A stretch of DNA of 33,961 nucleotides from an uncultured Pirellulales bacterium. Its GTDB lineage: Bacteria; Planctomycetota; Planctomycetia; Pirellulales; Thermoguttaceae. Positions within the stretch are counted from its first letter, which is position 1. Each line of letters starts with the position of its first letter. The position numbers and the translations under genes were made by a program. The notes beneath the pieces were generated by a model, which was not told where the DNA came from, did not search any database, and saw only the letters and a program-made list of their open reading frames with translations. Shown one piece after another: positions 9,881-17,304 of the stretch. The stretch covers positions 1 through 33,961 of the forward strand of contig CALLPE010000022.1 of NCBI GenBank assembly GCA_938015445.1. The letters run 5' to 3'.

Positions 9881-9940
9881 GGCTCGTTCGACACTGGCCG
9901 GGGTCGTTCGAGACCGGCCGGGGTTGTTCGACACTGGCCT
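9881..9940 (+). repeat. three 20-bp tandem repeats downstream of nnrD
   Basis: Units at 9881-9900, 9901-9920 and 9921-9940 share the core tcgttcgacactggccg with a few mismatches each. They begin 17 nt after the nnrD stop codon. They lie outside any recognisable gene. Confidence 0.9.
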
Positions 9941-10532
9941 GATGCGGCTCCGATCCGAGGCGCAATCCGAAACGGCGTGCCCACTCGTGCCGCGCCGAAA
10001 CGTCCCGCCCTCATAGGCCCAACGACAAGCGTCGCCACAGACCTCCAACACCCACTGTGCGAGATTCGTTCGCAAACGGTGTGCAAGCAATTTGTTTGCA
10101 GACGGTGAACAAATCGTCAGAACCGCTATAAACCATCCGCCGACGGGCTTCGAGCAAAAGAAGATACCCTTTCTGGCACCGATTTTCCCTTGCCCGGCCT
10201 ACCCCAGCTTGATAACATGATAATGGCCTTCTGCCATGCTCGTGATGAGGATGCGACTTTCCGGTGAGCCGATACGTTTGCCCGTTGGGTACCTGTAACT
10301 TCAAAGGTCGTGGCCGCGTGTATAGCCGTTGACCGCGCGCGCAGGCAACGGATCACACAACCCACGACCCAGGTCACCGCCTTAAGCATAACGGGCTCTC
10401 GAAATAGCATCACCACGGCATAACGGCGGGGGCCTTTATTGTTTCTTGCCGCGTCTGGGCGGAAATCTCATCTGCTCCGCCTGCCTAGCGCCGGATGTCG
10501 CGTGCCGCCATTCAATGGTCTGAAGCGGCGCA

Positions 10533-10607
10533 CTGCGGCCTTCCCGTCGGAAAGCTGCGGCCTTAGCGTCAGAAAGACCACTAGCAAGTAAAGACCACTA
10601 GCAAGTA
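10533..10607 (+). repeat. adjacent 22-bp and 17-bp tandem duplications
   Basis: A 22-bp unit beginning ctgcggcctt occurs at 10533-10554 and 10555-10576 with three mismatches. It is overlapped by a perfect tandem pair of aagaccactagcaagta at 10574-10590 and 10591-10607. Two independent duplications side by side suggest local slippage or duplication-prone DNA. Confidence 0.9.
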
Positions 10608-10771
10608 TCGCCGTGGTGATCGCACTGGGGGGACCCGATCGGCTTTCCGGCGCGCTGGTCGCACCAGACGGCGCGCCCGCGTAAAGCCTTGGCAATCACC
10701 TCCGGGAGCGGGCGTGCGGAGTTGCCCCGGCCCTGCTATTCCACCCGCCGGAAAAATCGCTTGCAAAACGC

Positions 10772-10800
10772 TTGACGCCTTACAACTACTTTGGTAGTAT
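10772..10800 (+). promoter_or_regulatory. sigma70-like promoter of blaI-M56
   Basis: TTGACG (10772-10777) and TAGTAT (10795-10800) are separated by 17 nt, five and four matches to the -35 and -10 consensus. This would start transcription near 10807 and leave a leader of about 45 nt before the repressor's ATG. Confidence 0.65.
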
Positions 10801-10815
10801 TACTGTGGTAGTTGT
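10782..10815. promoter_or_regulatory. BlaI-type operator dyad
   Basis: A perfect 8-bp inverted repeat, ACAACTAC at 10782-10789 and GTAGTTGT at 10808-10815, with inner GTA/TAC at 10794-10796 and 10801-10803. It overlaps the -10 element. BlaI/MecI repressors bind such TAC/GTA dyads as dimers, so autorepression of the downstream pair is likely by inference. Confidence 0.65.
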
Positions 10816-10851
10816 GCCCGTGCAAATGCGGTTTCATGGGAGCCGAAGGCC

Positions 10852-11238
10852 ATGAAAGGCCATCGCAAGTACCGATTGGGCGATCTTCAGTTGCGAATTC
10901 TTCAAGTGCTGTGGCGGCACGGACCGGCTAGCGTCGCCGAGGTGCAGGCCAAGCTCGAAGGCCAGCCGTTGGCCTATACCACCGTGGCCACCATGTTGCG
11001 AAAGATGGAAGACCGCGGCTTGGTGCAGCACACGCAGGAGCAACGGCGGTTCGTCTACCGCCCACTGGCGACCGTCGAAGACGTAACACGGAGCATCGCT
11101 TCGGACCTGGTGGACCGGCTGTTCGCAGGCAGTATCGCGGCAGCCGTAAACCATCTGTTGGACTACCGCCAAGTAAGTCGCCACGAACTGGAAGAATTGG
11201 AACGCTTGATCCAACAGCGCAAAAAACGCGAGGGCTGA
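10852..11238 (+). CDS. BlaI/MecI-family transcriptional repressor
   Basis: 128 residues, the usual length of this winged-helix family. The N-terminal half carries LGDLQLRILQVLWRHGPASV and the recognition-helix region YTTVATMLRKMEDRGLV followed by the wing RRFVYRPL. The C-terminal part (VEDVTRSIASDLVDRLF onward) is the dimerisation/cleavage region. The repressor normally binds its own promoter and is cleaved or released after the partner membrane protease senses a signal. A dyad overlapping the promoter lies just upstream and the M56 gene follows 70 nt later. GGGAG sits 9 nt before the ATG. The inducing signal is unknown; there is no beta-lactamase nearby. Confidence 0.92.
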   Translation: MKGHRKYRLGDLQLRILQVLWRHGPASVAEVQAKLEGQPLAYTTVATMLRKMEDRGLVQHTQEQRRFVYRPLATVEDVTRSIASDLVDRLFAGSIAAAVNHLLDYRQVSRHELEELERLIQQRKKREG

Positions 11239-11308
11239 TCTGTACCCGCCAACGTTTGCCACGCCCTCCACGGCGGCAAGCGCTGGCGCCAAGATACGGG
11301 ATCGACTC

Positions 11309-13840
11309 ATGGCAGCGAGCAGCACGCTGGCAGTAATCGGCGACTGGCACATAGCTTCGCCCATCGGCCCGATGTTGAGCCTTGCCGTCGGCGCAGCGCT
11401 GATCGTCGTCGGCGCAGCGCTGATCGCCCGCGCGGTCCGCTCCGCAACCTGGCAGCGGGCCGTGTGGCAAACCGCCGTGGCGGCGATGCTGCTTCTGGTG
11501 CTGCTCGAGGCCAGCGGCGTCGGCGCCGCGACCCGAATACTGGCGTTGAAGTTCGCCGGCTGCTCAGGCGCGGGCGATTCGGCAAGCGTTGCGCTGGCGG
11601 GTCAATACGCCAACCCCCTGGGTTTCGAAAGCGAGATGATGTTGCAGCCCGGCGCGCCGCCCGCAACGGGCGTTCAAGCTGCGCCGGCGGCGTCGGCAAT
11701 GCCTTCTGGTTCATTTCCGGCGTCGGAAAGCAGCGCCGTTGTTTCTTACCAGCGTGCTTCGCCTGCGGTTCCGCGACCGGCCGGCGTGAAGCAAGCCGCG
11801 GTGGACGGGTCGGAAACCGCCCCGCCTGTGCGCCCGCCGACCGATGCCGCCGCTGTCGTCTGGCAGGAAAACACCGTCGCCGCGCCGGGGTCGTTTGAAC
11901 TGTTGCGCCTTTCGGCCGATGCAGGAGGCGCCCAGCGTGCCGCAGCCGCGCGTGTTGCCAGCGCCAGTGCGGAACTTCTACTGGAAAGCCACCGGGGCGT
12001 TGCCTTCGGAATGCAGGACCAAGCGAGTCTATGGCTGCTGTTGGCATGGGCAGCCGGGGCGACGGTCGTGCTCGCCCGGCTGTGTTGGGCGTGGCTCGGC
12101 GTGGTGCTGTTTTGCCGCCGCTGTCAGCCGCTGGAAGATCAGCGACTGGCACAGGCGGCGCAGCGGATAGCCGCCGCGTTGGGCTTGCGCCGGCGGGTGG
12201 TTCTGAAGCTCACACCCCGACTGACCGCCCCTGTGGCCTGCGGTCTACTGCGGCCGCAGGTGGTAATGCCGGAGCAGTTCGCCGCCGACTTCTCGCCGCA
12301 ACAGCAGGAGGCCATCTTGGCGCACGAATTGGCACACCTGGCCTCGGCCGATCCGTTGTGGCAGATGCTGGCTGCGGTGTGCTGCGCGGCGATGTGGTGG
12401 CATCCGCTGGTATGGTGGGCCAAGCGGCGGTTGTCGGCGGCCTGCGAAACGGCTGCCGACGAAGCCAGCCTGCTGCTGCCGCACGGTCCCGACCTACTGG
12501 CCTTCTGTCTGGTGGCTATCGGACGGAGGTTGGCCGAATGCCGCCCGGTGGGAAGTCTGTCCGCCCGTGGTGTCGCATTCCGTTCGGCTTTAGGCAGGCG
12601 CGTGGAGCGGCTATTAAAGCTCCCGCCTACTACCGGGCAAGTTGCGTGGCCGCGCGGCAGCCGAGGGGCGATGGCCTTCGGCAAGGTCGCGCTTCCCATA
12701 GTGTTTGTGATACTTGCCCTTTTATGTACCGGTTGGGTTGAACCCCAGGTTCCTGTTTCAGAAGGAGGATCGACGATGAGCGTGATGGCAATGTCGTGGC
12801 GCTGTTCGCTTATGGCCGCGGCGCTGTGGGGCGCCTTTGGTCTTAGCGGCAATTGTGGGCTGGTTGAGGAACCAGCGGCAGACCAATCAGCCGGCGCACT
12901 GGTGATGGCGGACGACCAAGGCCCTGAGGCCCGCGACGAGCGGCCCACCGCAAGCCGCCACGCAGACGGCCCGCGCGAAGATCGCCGCCCCGAAGGCGAT
13001 CGGCCTGGACCGCCGGGCCAAAAACGTCGGGCCGAGGCCGAGCGTCCGAAGGACCGCCCGCCCGAAGGTGGCCGCGAGCGGGAAGGGGACAGGCCGGAGC
13101 GCGAGGTTCGGGAACGGGAAACGCCGCGCGAGCGTGCCGACCGCGAAGCGCGTGAGCGTGAGCATCCCGACCGGCCCCCGGCAGAAGCGCGCGAAGGGCA
13201 ACGACGCGACGGTCCGCCCGAGTTCGTCCAGCGGCGACACGAGTTGGAAGCCAAGGCGCGGGAGATTCGCCAGCGGTTGAAGCAGCTCGGGGAATCGCAG
13301 GAGGCTGAAGCCCGCCAGTTGCGGGAAGCCCTGGAACGGATCATGCGCGAGTTGCGCCCGCCAGTGCCTGACCCTGCGGAGCGGGAAGGGCGCGTGGACC
13401 GGCAGCGCCTCGAACAGCATATCGGCCAACTGGAGCGGCGGCTAGCCGAGGCACGCGAAGCCCGTCGGGCCGACGAAGTCGAGCGGCTGGAACGCGAGCT
13501 AGATCGGGCGACACAGGCCCTGCGGGCTGGTCCGCCTGCAGGCCCTCGCCCTGTTCCGCCCGAAGTCGCCCGGCGCTTGGCACATCTGCACGTGGCCATC
13601 GAGAACCTCCGCGCGGCCGGTCTGCCCGAGCTGGCCGAACAACTGGCCCGAATGGCCGAACGGCTTCGTGCGGGCGAGCCTTTCCCCAGACCTGAACCGC
13701 GGCCCATGCCGCCACGCGAAGGGGGACCGGACCAAGAACTATTCCGGGCCGTGCGCGAGCTGGATGGTCAACTGGAACAGATGCGGCGCGAGATGCAGGA
13801 AATCCGCGAGAACCTCCGCAAACTGATGGAGAAAAAGTGA
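11309..13840 (+). CDS. M56 (BlaR1-like) membrane protease fused to Arg/Glu-rich coiled-coil region
   Basis: 843 residues. Residues 1-489 are the protease: membrane segments near 21-42, 51-70 and 239-265, the zinc motif HELAH (339-343), the downstream E380xxxD384 of the family, and a last membrane segment near 455-478. The loop between TM2 and TM3 (about 71-236) is unusually long and Ala/Pro-rich. After TM4 the frame passes without a stop into residue 490 onward: an N-terminal-like basic plus hydrophobic segment (MSVMAMSWRCSLMAAALWGA), a highly charged Arg/Glu/Pro region, and heptad-rich coiled coils to the end. It likely senses an envelope signal and inactivates the adjacent BlaI-type repressor. 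Either it is a true fusion or two translation products share one frame. Confidence 0.85.
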   Translation: MAASSTLAVIGDWHIASPIGPMLSLAVGAALIVVGAALIARAVRSATWQRAVWQTAVAAMLLLVLLEASGVGAATRILALKFAGCSGAGDSASVALAGQYANPLGFESEMMLQPGAPPATGVQAAPAASAMPSGSFPASESSAVVSYQRASPAVPRPAGVKQAAVDGSETAPPVRPPTDAAAVVWQENTVAAPGSFELLRLSADAGGAQRAAAARVASASAELLLESHRGVAFGMQDQASLWLLLAWAAGATVVLARLCWAWLGVVLFCRRCQPLEDQRLAQAAQRIAAALGLRRRVVLKLTPRLTAPVACGLLRPQVVMPEQFAADFSPQQQEAILAHELAHLASADPLWQMLAAVCCAAMWWHPLVWWAKRRLSAACETAADEASLLLPHGPDLLAFCLVAIGRRLAECRPVGSLSARGVAFRSALGRRVERLLKLPPTTGQVAWPRGSRGAMAFGKVALPIVFVILALLCTGWVEPQVPVSEGGSTMSVMAMSWRCSLMAAALWGAFGLSGNCGLVEEPAADQSAGALVMADDQGPEARDERPTASRHADGPREDRRPEGDRPGPPGQKRRAEAERPKDRPPEGGREREGDRPEREVRERETPRERADREAREREHPDRPPAEAREGQRRDGPPEFVQRRHELEAKAREIRQRLKQLGESQEAEARQLREALERIMRELRPPVPDPAEREGRVDRQRLEQHIGQLERRLAEAREARRADEVERLERELDRATQALRAGPPAGPRPVPPEVARRLAHLHVAIENLRAAGLPELAEQLARMAERLRAGEPFPRPEPRPMPPREGGPDQELFRAVRELDGQLEQMRREMQEIRENLRKLMEKK
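11387..11428 (+). repeat. 21-bp in-frame duplication in the M56 TM1
   Basis: Units at 11387-11407 and 11408-11428 differ at one base. They encode VGAALIV then VGAALIA, so a duplication has built most of the first transmembrane helix. Confidence 0.9.
12764..12778 (+). promoter_or_regulatory. internal Shine-Dalgarno and ATG inside the M56 frame
   Basis: GGAGG at 12764-12768 (within AAGGAGG) lies 7 nt before ATG at 12776-12778, which is in frame with the M56 protease. This is one of the best ribosome binding sites in the window and precedes a signal-peptide-like sequence. Initiation here would give a 354-residue exported protein ending at 13840. Confidence 0.7.
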
Positions 13841-13900
13841 CCGACAGCAAGCAAGGGAAAAAAGAGAAACTCACGGAGGAAAATCCGCGAAAAGAAAGTC

Positions 13901-13969
13901 GCGGACAAAAGATGAAGACAAACTGATACGGGAAAACTGCTGCACAAGTAATCGCTAGCTTTTGTCCGC
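13901..13969. repeat. 11-bp perfect inverted repeat
   Basis: GCGGACAAAAG at 13901-13911 pairs with CTTTTGTCCGC at 13959-13969 across 47 nt, between the M56 stop and the terminator. It may fold in the 3' end of the M56 mRNA; function is not evident. Confidence 0.7.
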
Positions 13970-14008
13970 CCGACGCACTGACGACACTTGTGCCCCAAAA
14001 CGAAAACA

Positions 14009-14055
14009 AGCCGGGACAGCGGATGCTTCGGACCCGCTGTCCCGGCTGTTTTTTC
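14009..14055 (+). terminator. rho-independent terminator after the M56 gene
   Basis: A perfect 14-bp stem (14009-14022 with 14034-14047), loop of 11 nt, followed by GTTTTTTC. It closes the blaI-M56 transcription unit and lies upstream of cutA, which therefore needs its own promoter. Confidence 0.9.
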
Positions 14056-14151
14056 TCGTCTATACTCGGGGACAGCTTGGGTTGGTCATGTACAGAAGAA
14101 CTAGAAGAACTCTGGAAGGCACGGACATCAAGCAGCCTTCTTGGGGCAACA

Positions 14152-14493
14152 ATGATCGAGCAAAGCGTGAACACGTACATCCAAGTACTGACGACGATCG
14201 ACCGGCGCGAAGCGGCCGAGTCGATCGCCCGCGCAGCGGTGGAAGAACGTTTAGCGGCGTGCGCGCAGATAGTCGGGCCGGTGACGAGCATCTACCGCTG
14301 GCAAGGACAAGTGGAAACTGCCCAAGAATGGCAACTGTGGATGAAAACCCGACAAGAGCTTTACGGTGCGCTGGAGCAGCTCATCCGCCAGTCGCATACA
14401 TATCAAACGCCGGAAATACTGGCAGTGCCCATCCTGGGCGGCGACCACAATTACTTGCAATGGCTGGATGAATCGCTTGCCACCGGCCAGTAG
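14152..14493 (+). CDS. cutA: CutA-family divalent-cation tolerance protein
   Basis: 113 residues from ATG 14152, matching the usual CutA length. CutA is a small, very stable cytoplasmic trimer linked to copper/divalent-cation tolerance in E. coli, with a PII-like ferredoxin fold; its real activity is unclear. Family signs are VEERLAACAQIVGPVTSIYRW, EWQLWMKTR, and HTYQTPEILAVPILGGDHNYLQWL at the end. The frame stays open upstream to 13990, but that extension would translate through the terminator hairpin and has no family similarity, so it is rejected. No strong ribosome binding site is visible. Confidence 0.92.
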   Translation: MIEQSVNTYIQVLTTIDRREAAESIARAAVEERLAACAQIVGPVTSIYRWQGQVETAQEWQLWMKTRQELYGALEQLIRQSHTYQTPEILAVPILGGDHNYLQWLDESLATGQ

Positions 14494-14679
14494 CCATCTG
14501 ACGGGCAGTCAGAGCGGTATTGCCGTGGTGGCGGTTCGAGTTTGCCACACTGCGGCCAACAGCGGAGACACGTTCGCCAGTTCGAGGCATGTGTCGCTGG
14601 TTTGAACAACAAGGCGTCTTGCTGCCCATACAATCGTGCGTCCGACCGCGGCCGGAACGGTTAGCAGCGGCCGGTTCGG

Positions 14680-15036
14680 CTACATCGGGCTGGCCTGTTG
14701 CCAAGGAGCGAACACCAACATCGCTCCCAGCGCTATGAGCACGAACCCGGCCAAATAGTTCCACCTGAACGGTTCGTTCAAATAGACGACCGAAAACACC
14801 GCGAAAACGCACAGCGTTATCACCTCTTGCATCGTCTTCAATTGCGCCGCGGATATGCCCGCCTGGTGGCCCAGCCGGTTCGCCGGCACCTGGAAACAGT
14901 ATTCCACAAAGGCAATCAGCCAGCTTACCACGATCGCCGCCCAGAGGGGCGAGTCTTTGTGCTTCAAGTGACCGTACCAAGCGATGGTCATAAAGACATT
15001 CGAGGCTACCAGTAGCAGCAGCGTAGGCAGAAACAT
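14680..15036 (-). CDS. DUF486 (DMT-like) small membrane protein
   Basis: 118 residues with four predicted membrane helices (about 3-20, 30-50, 69-88, 95-112). It matches DUF486 by its conserved pattern: WYGHLKHK, WLIAFVEYCFQVPANRLG, AQLKTMQEVITLCVF, YLNEPFRWNYLAGF. The family is related to the drug/metabolite transporter fold and sits in the inner membrane; the substrate is unknown. The gene is convergent with cutA, 186 nt away. ATG start; no obvious Shine-Dalgarno. Confidence 0.9.
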   Translation of the reverse strand: MFLPTLLLLVASNVFMTIAWYGHLKHKDSPLWAAIVVSWLIAFVEYCFQVPANRLGHQAGISAAQLKTMQEVITLCVFAVFSVVYLNEPFRWNYLAGFVLIALGAMLVFAPWQQASPM

Positions 15037-15180
15037 AGTTGGGTCCGGTTTGGTGAAGGTGCAACAAGGAAGCGTAATAGTGGTAACTGTAGCCAGTCGA
15101 GCGTCCTTCCTCGGCTGGAAGGCCGCCTTCAGAGACTACCGACAGACCGGGGTCGCCACCCCAACAGGCGCGCTACCCCG

Positions 15181-15381
15181 TTAGCTGAATAGGGTGGACA
15201 CGAAAAAGGCAATTACGCCGACCACCACCCCTAGTACGATCGCAATGACCGCAGTGCCTAGAAACGCGCCGACACTCCACGGGTCGGAGCGGCTCAGCAC
15301 AGCGTACAAGGCATATATCATCACCGTCAGGTTGAACGCCACCACGGCGACCATGAACCGCTGTTTGGTTTGTTCGTCCAT
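15181..15381 (-). CDS. small two-TM membrane protein
   Basis: 66 residues: a short charged N-terminus (MDEQTKQRF) followed by two hydrophobic helices (about 10-28 and 37-63) separated by SRSDPWSVG. The pattern of charged head, Gly-rich second helix and clean hydrophobicity looks like a real protein, but I do not recognise a family. It lies 144 nt upstream of the DUF486 gene on the same strand. Function unknown. Confidence 0.6.
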   Translation of the reverse strand: MDEQTKQRFMVAVVAFNLTVMIYALYAVLSRSDPWSVGAFLGTAVIAIVLGVVVGVIAFFVSTLFS

Positions 15382-15723
15382 TGTCCAAAGGCCTCGATAG
15401 CCATCGACTGTACGATAATCCGAGTCTGCCCGGCAAAAGCGCGATGCGGCGCCATCCGTGGCCTGCCACCAGGCACGCTTTATTGTAGATACATCGGCTG
15501 CACGGTAACAGACCGACTACTTTAAGCGCCGTTCTAGCCGATACCCCCGCAAAGTAGCCATCGACGGTTTGTGAACACCGGCAGCCAGACGCGTGCAGGG
15601 CGGCTGGCTGAACAGCGGGCGCGTGGATTGTCGCTTTCCCGGCTACGGAATAGAACTGCCCCCCACCGACGGCCACTACTGGCCGGATGGGTCGACCGGC
15701 GAAGTACTAAGCCGGCCCGGCGG
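15382..15723. other. spacer, nothing recognised
   Basis: About 340 nt between the small membrane protein and the lipoprotein gene. I see no gene, RNA signature or clear terminator. A short shared word, tagccatcgac, appears twice (near 15398 and 15557). Confidence 0.5.
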
Positions 15724-16425
15724 TTATGGCGAAGTGGCTTCTTGCGAACTGGTCTGTTCGGCCGGTTCCTGACCCGGTGTAACGAATTGCATCCCCTCGA
15801 CGACCGCCACCAAGTAGGGCCAGTACTTTCGGGCGGTTTCTCTGGTGGACTGTAGTTCCACCGCGTATTTGCGCCCTTTGTGAACCAGCTCGATCACTCG
15901 ACGCACGACCTCCTGTCCGTCGTATGTGCTGCGTAGGGCGTAAGTCGCACCGACGAAACGCTCTCGTAACAAGGGTTCCACGCCGGAGTCGAGAAACTTT
16001 TTCTTGTCGGCCTTTTCCAGCGCGGCCGCCACGTGCTTGCAGAACTCCTGAACGTTGGAGCGGGTGGTGTCCGGAACGGCTTCAAAATCTTCGGCTGTAA
16101 CCACTATTGCCGGCAGCCGCTGCTTGCGGTCGATGCGATAGCGGACCACGTAGTCGCTGCTGCGCGGATCGCGGTACCAGCCTTTTGGCGAAGCAATCTG
16201 CACCCGGCCGTCGTCGTAAGGCCCTAACGGCTCGTCCAATTCAGGCAACTGTTCCTTTTGCGGTTGCGGAAGCTTTTTTTCGCCCGTAGCGACTTGCTCC
16301 GCAGGCTCTTTGCATCCGCCGGCCATCAGCACAACAGCCAGCGCCACCTGCAAAAGACTGCACGCCAGCCGCACATCGCCCCACAGGCCAAATCTGACGG
16401 GCAAAGCCGAAATCAGGCGACACAT
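15724..16425 (-). CDS. predicted lipoprotein of unknown function
   Basis: 233 residues. The N-terminus has a hydrophobic segment ending in VVLMAGGC with Cys38 as a plausible lipidation site, followed by a charged Pro/Gln/Glu linker. The rest (about 65-215) is a soluble domain with IASPKGWYRDPRSSDYVVRY, AIVVTAEDF and ELVHKGRKYAVELQS, resembling exported planctomycete proteins of the PsbP/DUF1795-like type only loosely. AGGAG lies 8 nt before the ATG, inside the end of the upstream gene, and the two genes are 2 nt apart, so translational coupling is likely. The unusually long stretch before the hydrophobic core leaves the start somewhat uncertain. Confidence 0.75.
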   Translation of the reverse strand: MCRLISALPVRFGLWGDVRLACSLLQVALAVVLMAGGCKEPAEQVATGEKKLPQPQKEQLPELDEPLGPYDDGRVQIASPKGWYRDPRSSDYVVRYRIDRKQRLPAIVVTAEDFEAVPDTTRSNVQEFCKHVAAALEKADKKKFLDSGVEPLLRERFVGATYALRSTYDGQEVVRRVIELVHKGRKYAVELQSTRETARKYWPYLVAVVEGMQFVTPGQEPAEQTSSQEATSP

Positions 16426-16427
16426 GG

Positions 16428-16757
16428 CTACTGCTCCTGAATGACCTCCTTGACCAATTGCACAAAATGCGGACTTTTGCTGGACTGGGTAAGTTCTTCG
16501 GCCTTCTTCTCGGCCTGCGCTCGCTGCGCGTATTCAAAAAGCGCTACTCGTTTTAACGACTGGTTGAATACCACCCAAAAGGCCTTTAGGCGTACTTCCG
16601 CCACTGCCTTAGCGCGACTCTTGCGCTTCGGCTTGCTGGCGGCTTCCTTGCCGGCAGCCTGCTGCTTGGAGCTGGTGGTTTTCTTCGCCTTTTGTGCGCG
16701 CTCGGCCGTTTCCGCTTCCTCGCGCAACTGTTTGCGATTGAGAACTTTACGGGCCAT
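16428..16757 (-). CDS. small Lys-rich protein, planctomycete type
   Basis: 109 residues from ATG 16757 (MARKVLNRKQLREEAE). A longer frame reaches 16898, but the internal ATG has GGAGG about 5 nt upstream and begins the conserved-looking part, so it is preferred. The first half is a Lys/Ala/Glu-rich tail (about 18-55), reminiscent of histone-H1-like low complexity; the second half contains LKAFWVVFNQSLKRVALFEY and ends in SPHFVQLVKEVIQEQ, likely helical. I recall similar small proteins from other planctomycetes but know no function. First gene of an operon with the lipoprotein. Confidence 0.78.
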   Translation of the reverse strand: MARKVLNRKQLREEAETAERAQKAKKTTSSKQQAAGKEAASKPKRKSRAKAVAEVRLKAFWVVFNQSLKRVALFEYAQRAQAEKKAEELTQSSKSPHFVQLVKEVIQEQ

Positions 16758-17304
16758 TACCACCTCCCGGGCGAGGTCGTTCGCCGACAGCCGGGCCGCA
16801 GGACTCCCACGACCGGCGGTCTTGCTAGCGGCAGATGAACTATTTTGCCTCGGCACCTTGGTCAGAAGCGCCAAGATCCCTACAACAAGCAGGCGCACAC
16901 CCCTAGCGCCATTACGACGCCAGCGCCGCTTTTACACCAAAATAATCGATATAGCCGGCAATTACCAGTAGCGCGCAAAGATACATCCGCTTGCCAGTCG
17001 CGCAGAAATATCACCGGTAGCCCAAAAATACATCTGCACCGCAGCCGAACACCCCTCAAAGGCGCTGCCCATGGCCCGCCCGTAAGTCTCCCCAGTCCGT
17101 CCGGCGCCACTCGACCCGCCGGAGACGCAAATTCATCGACCCAATAGGCAGCATCATACGCCGACGAAGCTGCTTCATCCCCCGACAACGCGACTTCACC
17201 CGGCTACCATGCCAGTTCATCCACCGAATGGCCGGCGGGGGGTTGGCGGCGGGCCGTCGTAACTCGCTGCGTCGGCCGGTTGTTGGCCGGCGGAGCCAAA
17301 AGAG
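16758..17304. other. spacer, nothing recognised
   Basis: About 550 nt upstream of the small Lys-rich gene and downstream of the glycosyltransferase-like gene (both minus strand). No gene, RNA or hairpin-plus-T terminator is evident. The promoter of the two-gene operon should lie at its left end. Confidence 0.5.

Larger units (their letters stand above)
9865..10771. other. long spacer without recognisable gene
   Basis: About 0.9 kb between nnrD and the blaI promoter. It holds the 20-bp repeats (9881-9940), a loose pair of cAAACGGTG/cAGACGGTG-like words near 10074-10108, and the 22-bp and 17-bp duplications at 10533-10607. Short open frames on the minus strand (10126-10416, 10011-10304) show no family features and no ribosome binding site. 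I see no tRNA, tmRNA or other RNA signature I can name. Confidence 0.6.

Noticed and set aside
10126..10416. Possible small minus-strand gene in the long spacer
   Set aside because: No ribosome binding site, no recognisable domain, and no typical codon pattern that I can see.
12139..13707. 522-codon minus-strand frame rich in Arg and Ser
   Set aside because: Antisense to the M56 protease and its Arg/Glu-rich tail; composition simply mirrors that of the sense strand.
13990..14151. Upstream extension of cutA
   Set aside because: It would translate the terminator hairpin and adds sequence without CutA similarity.
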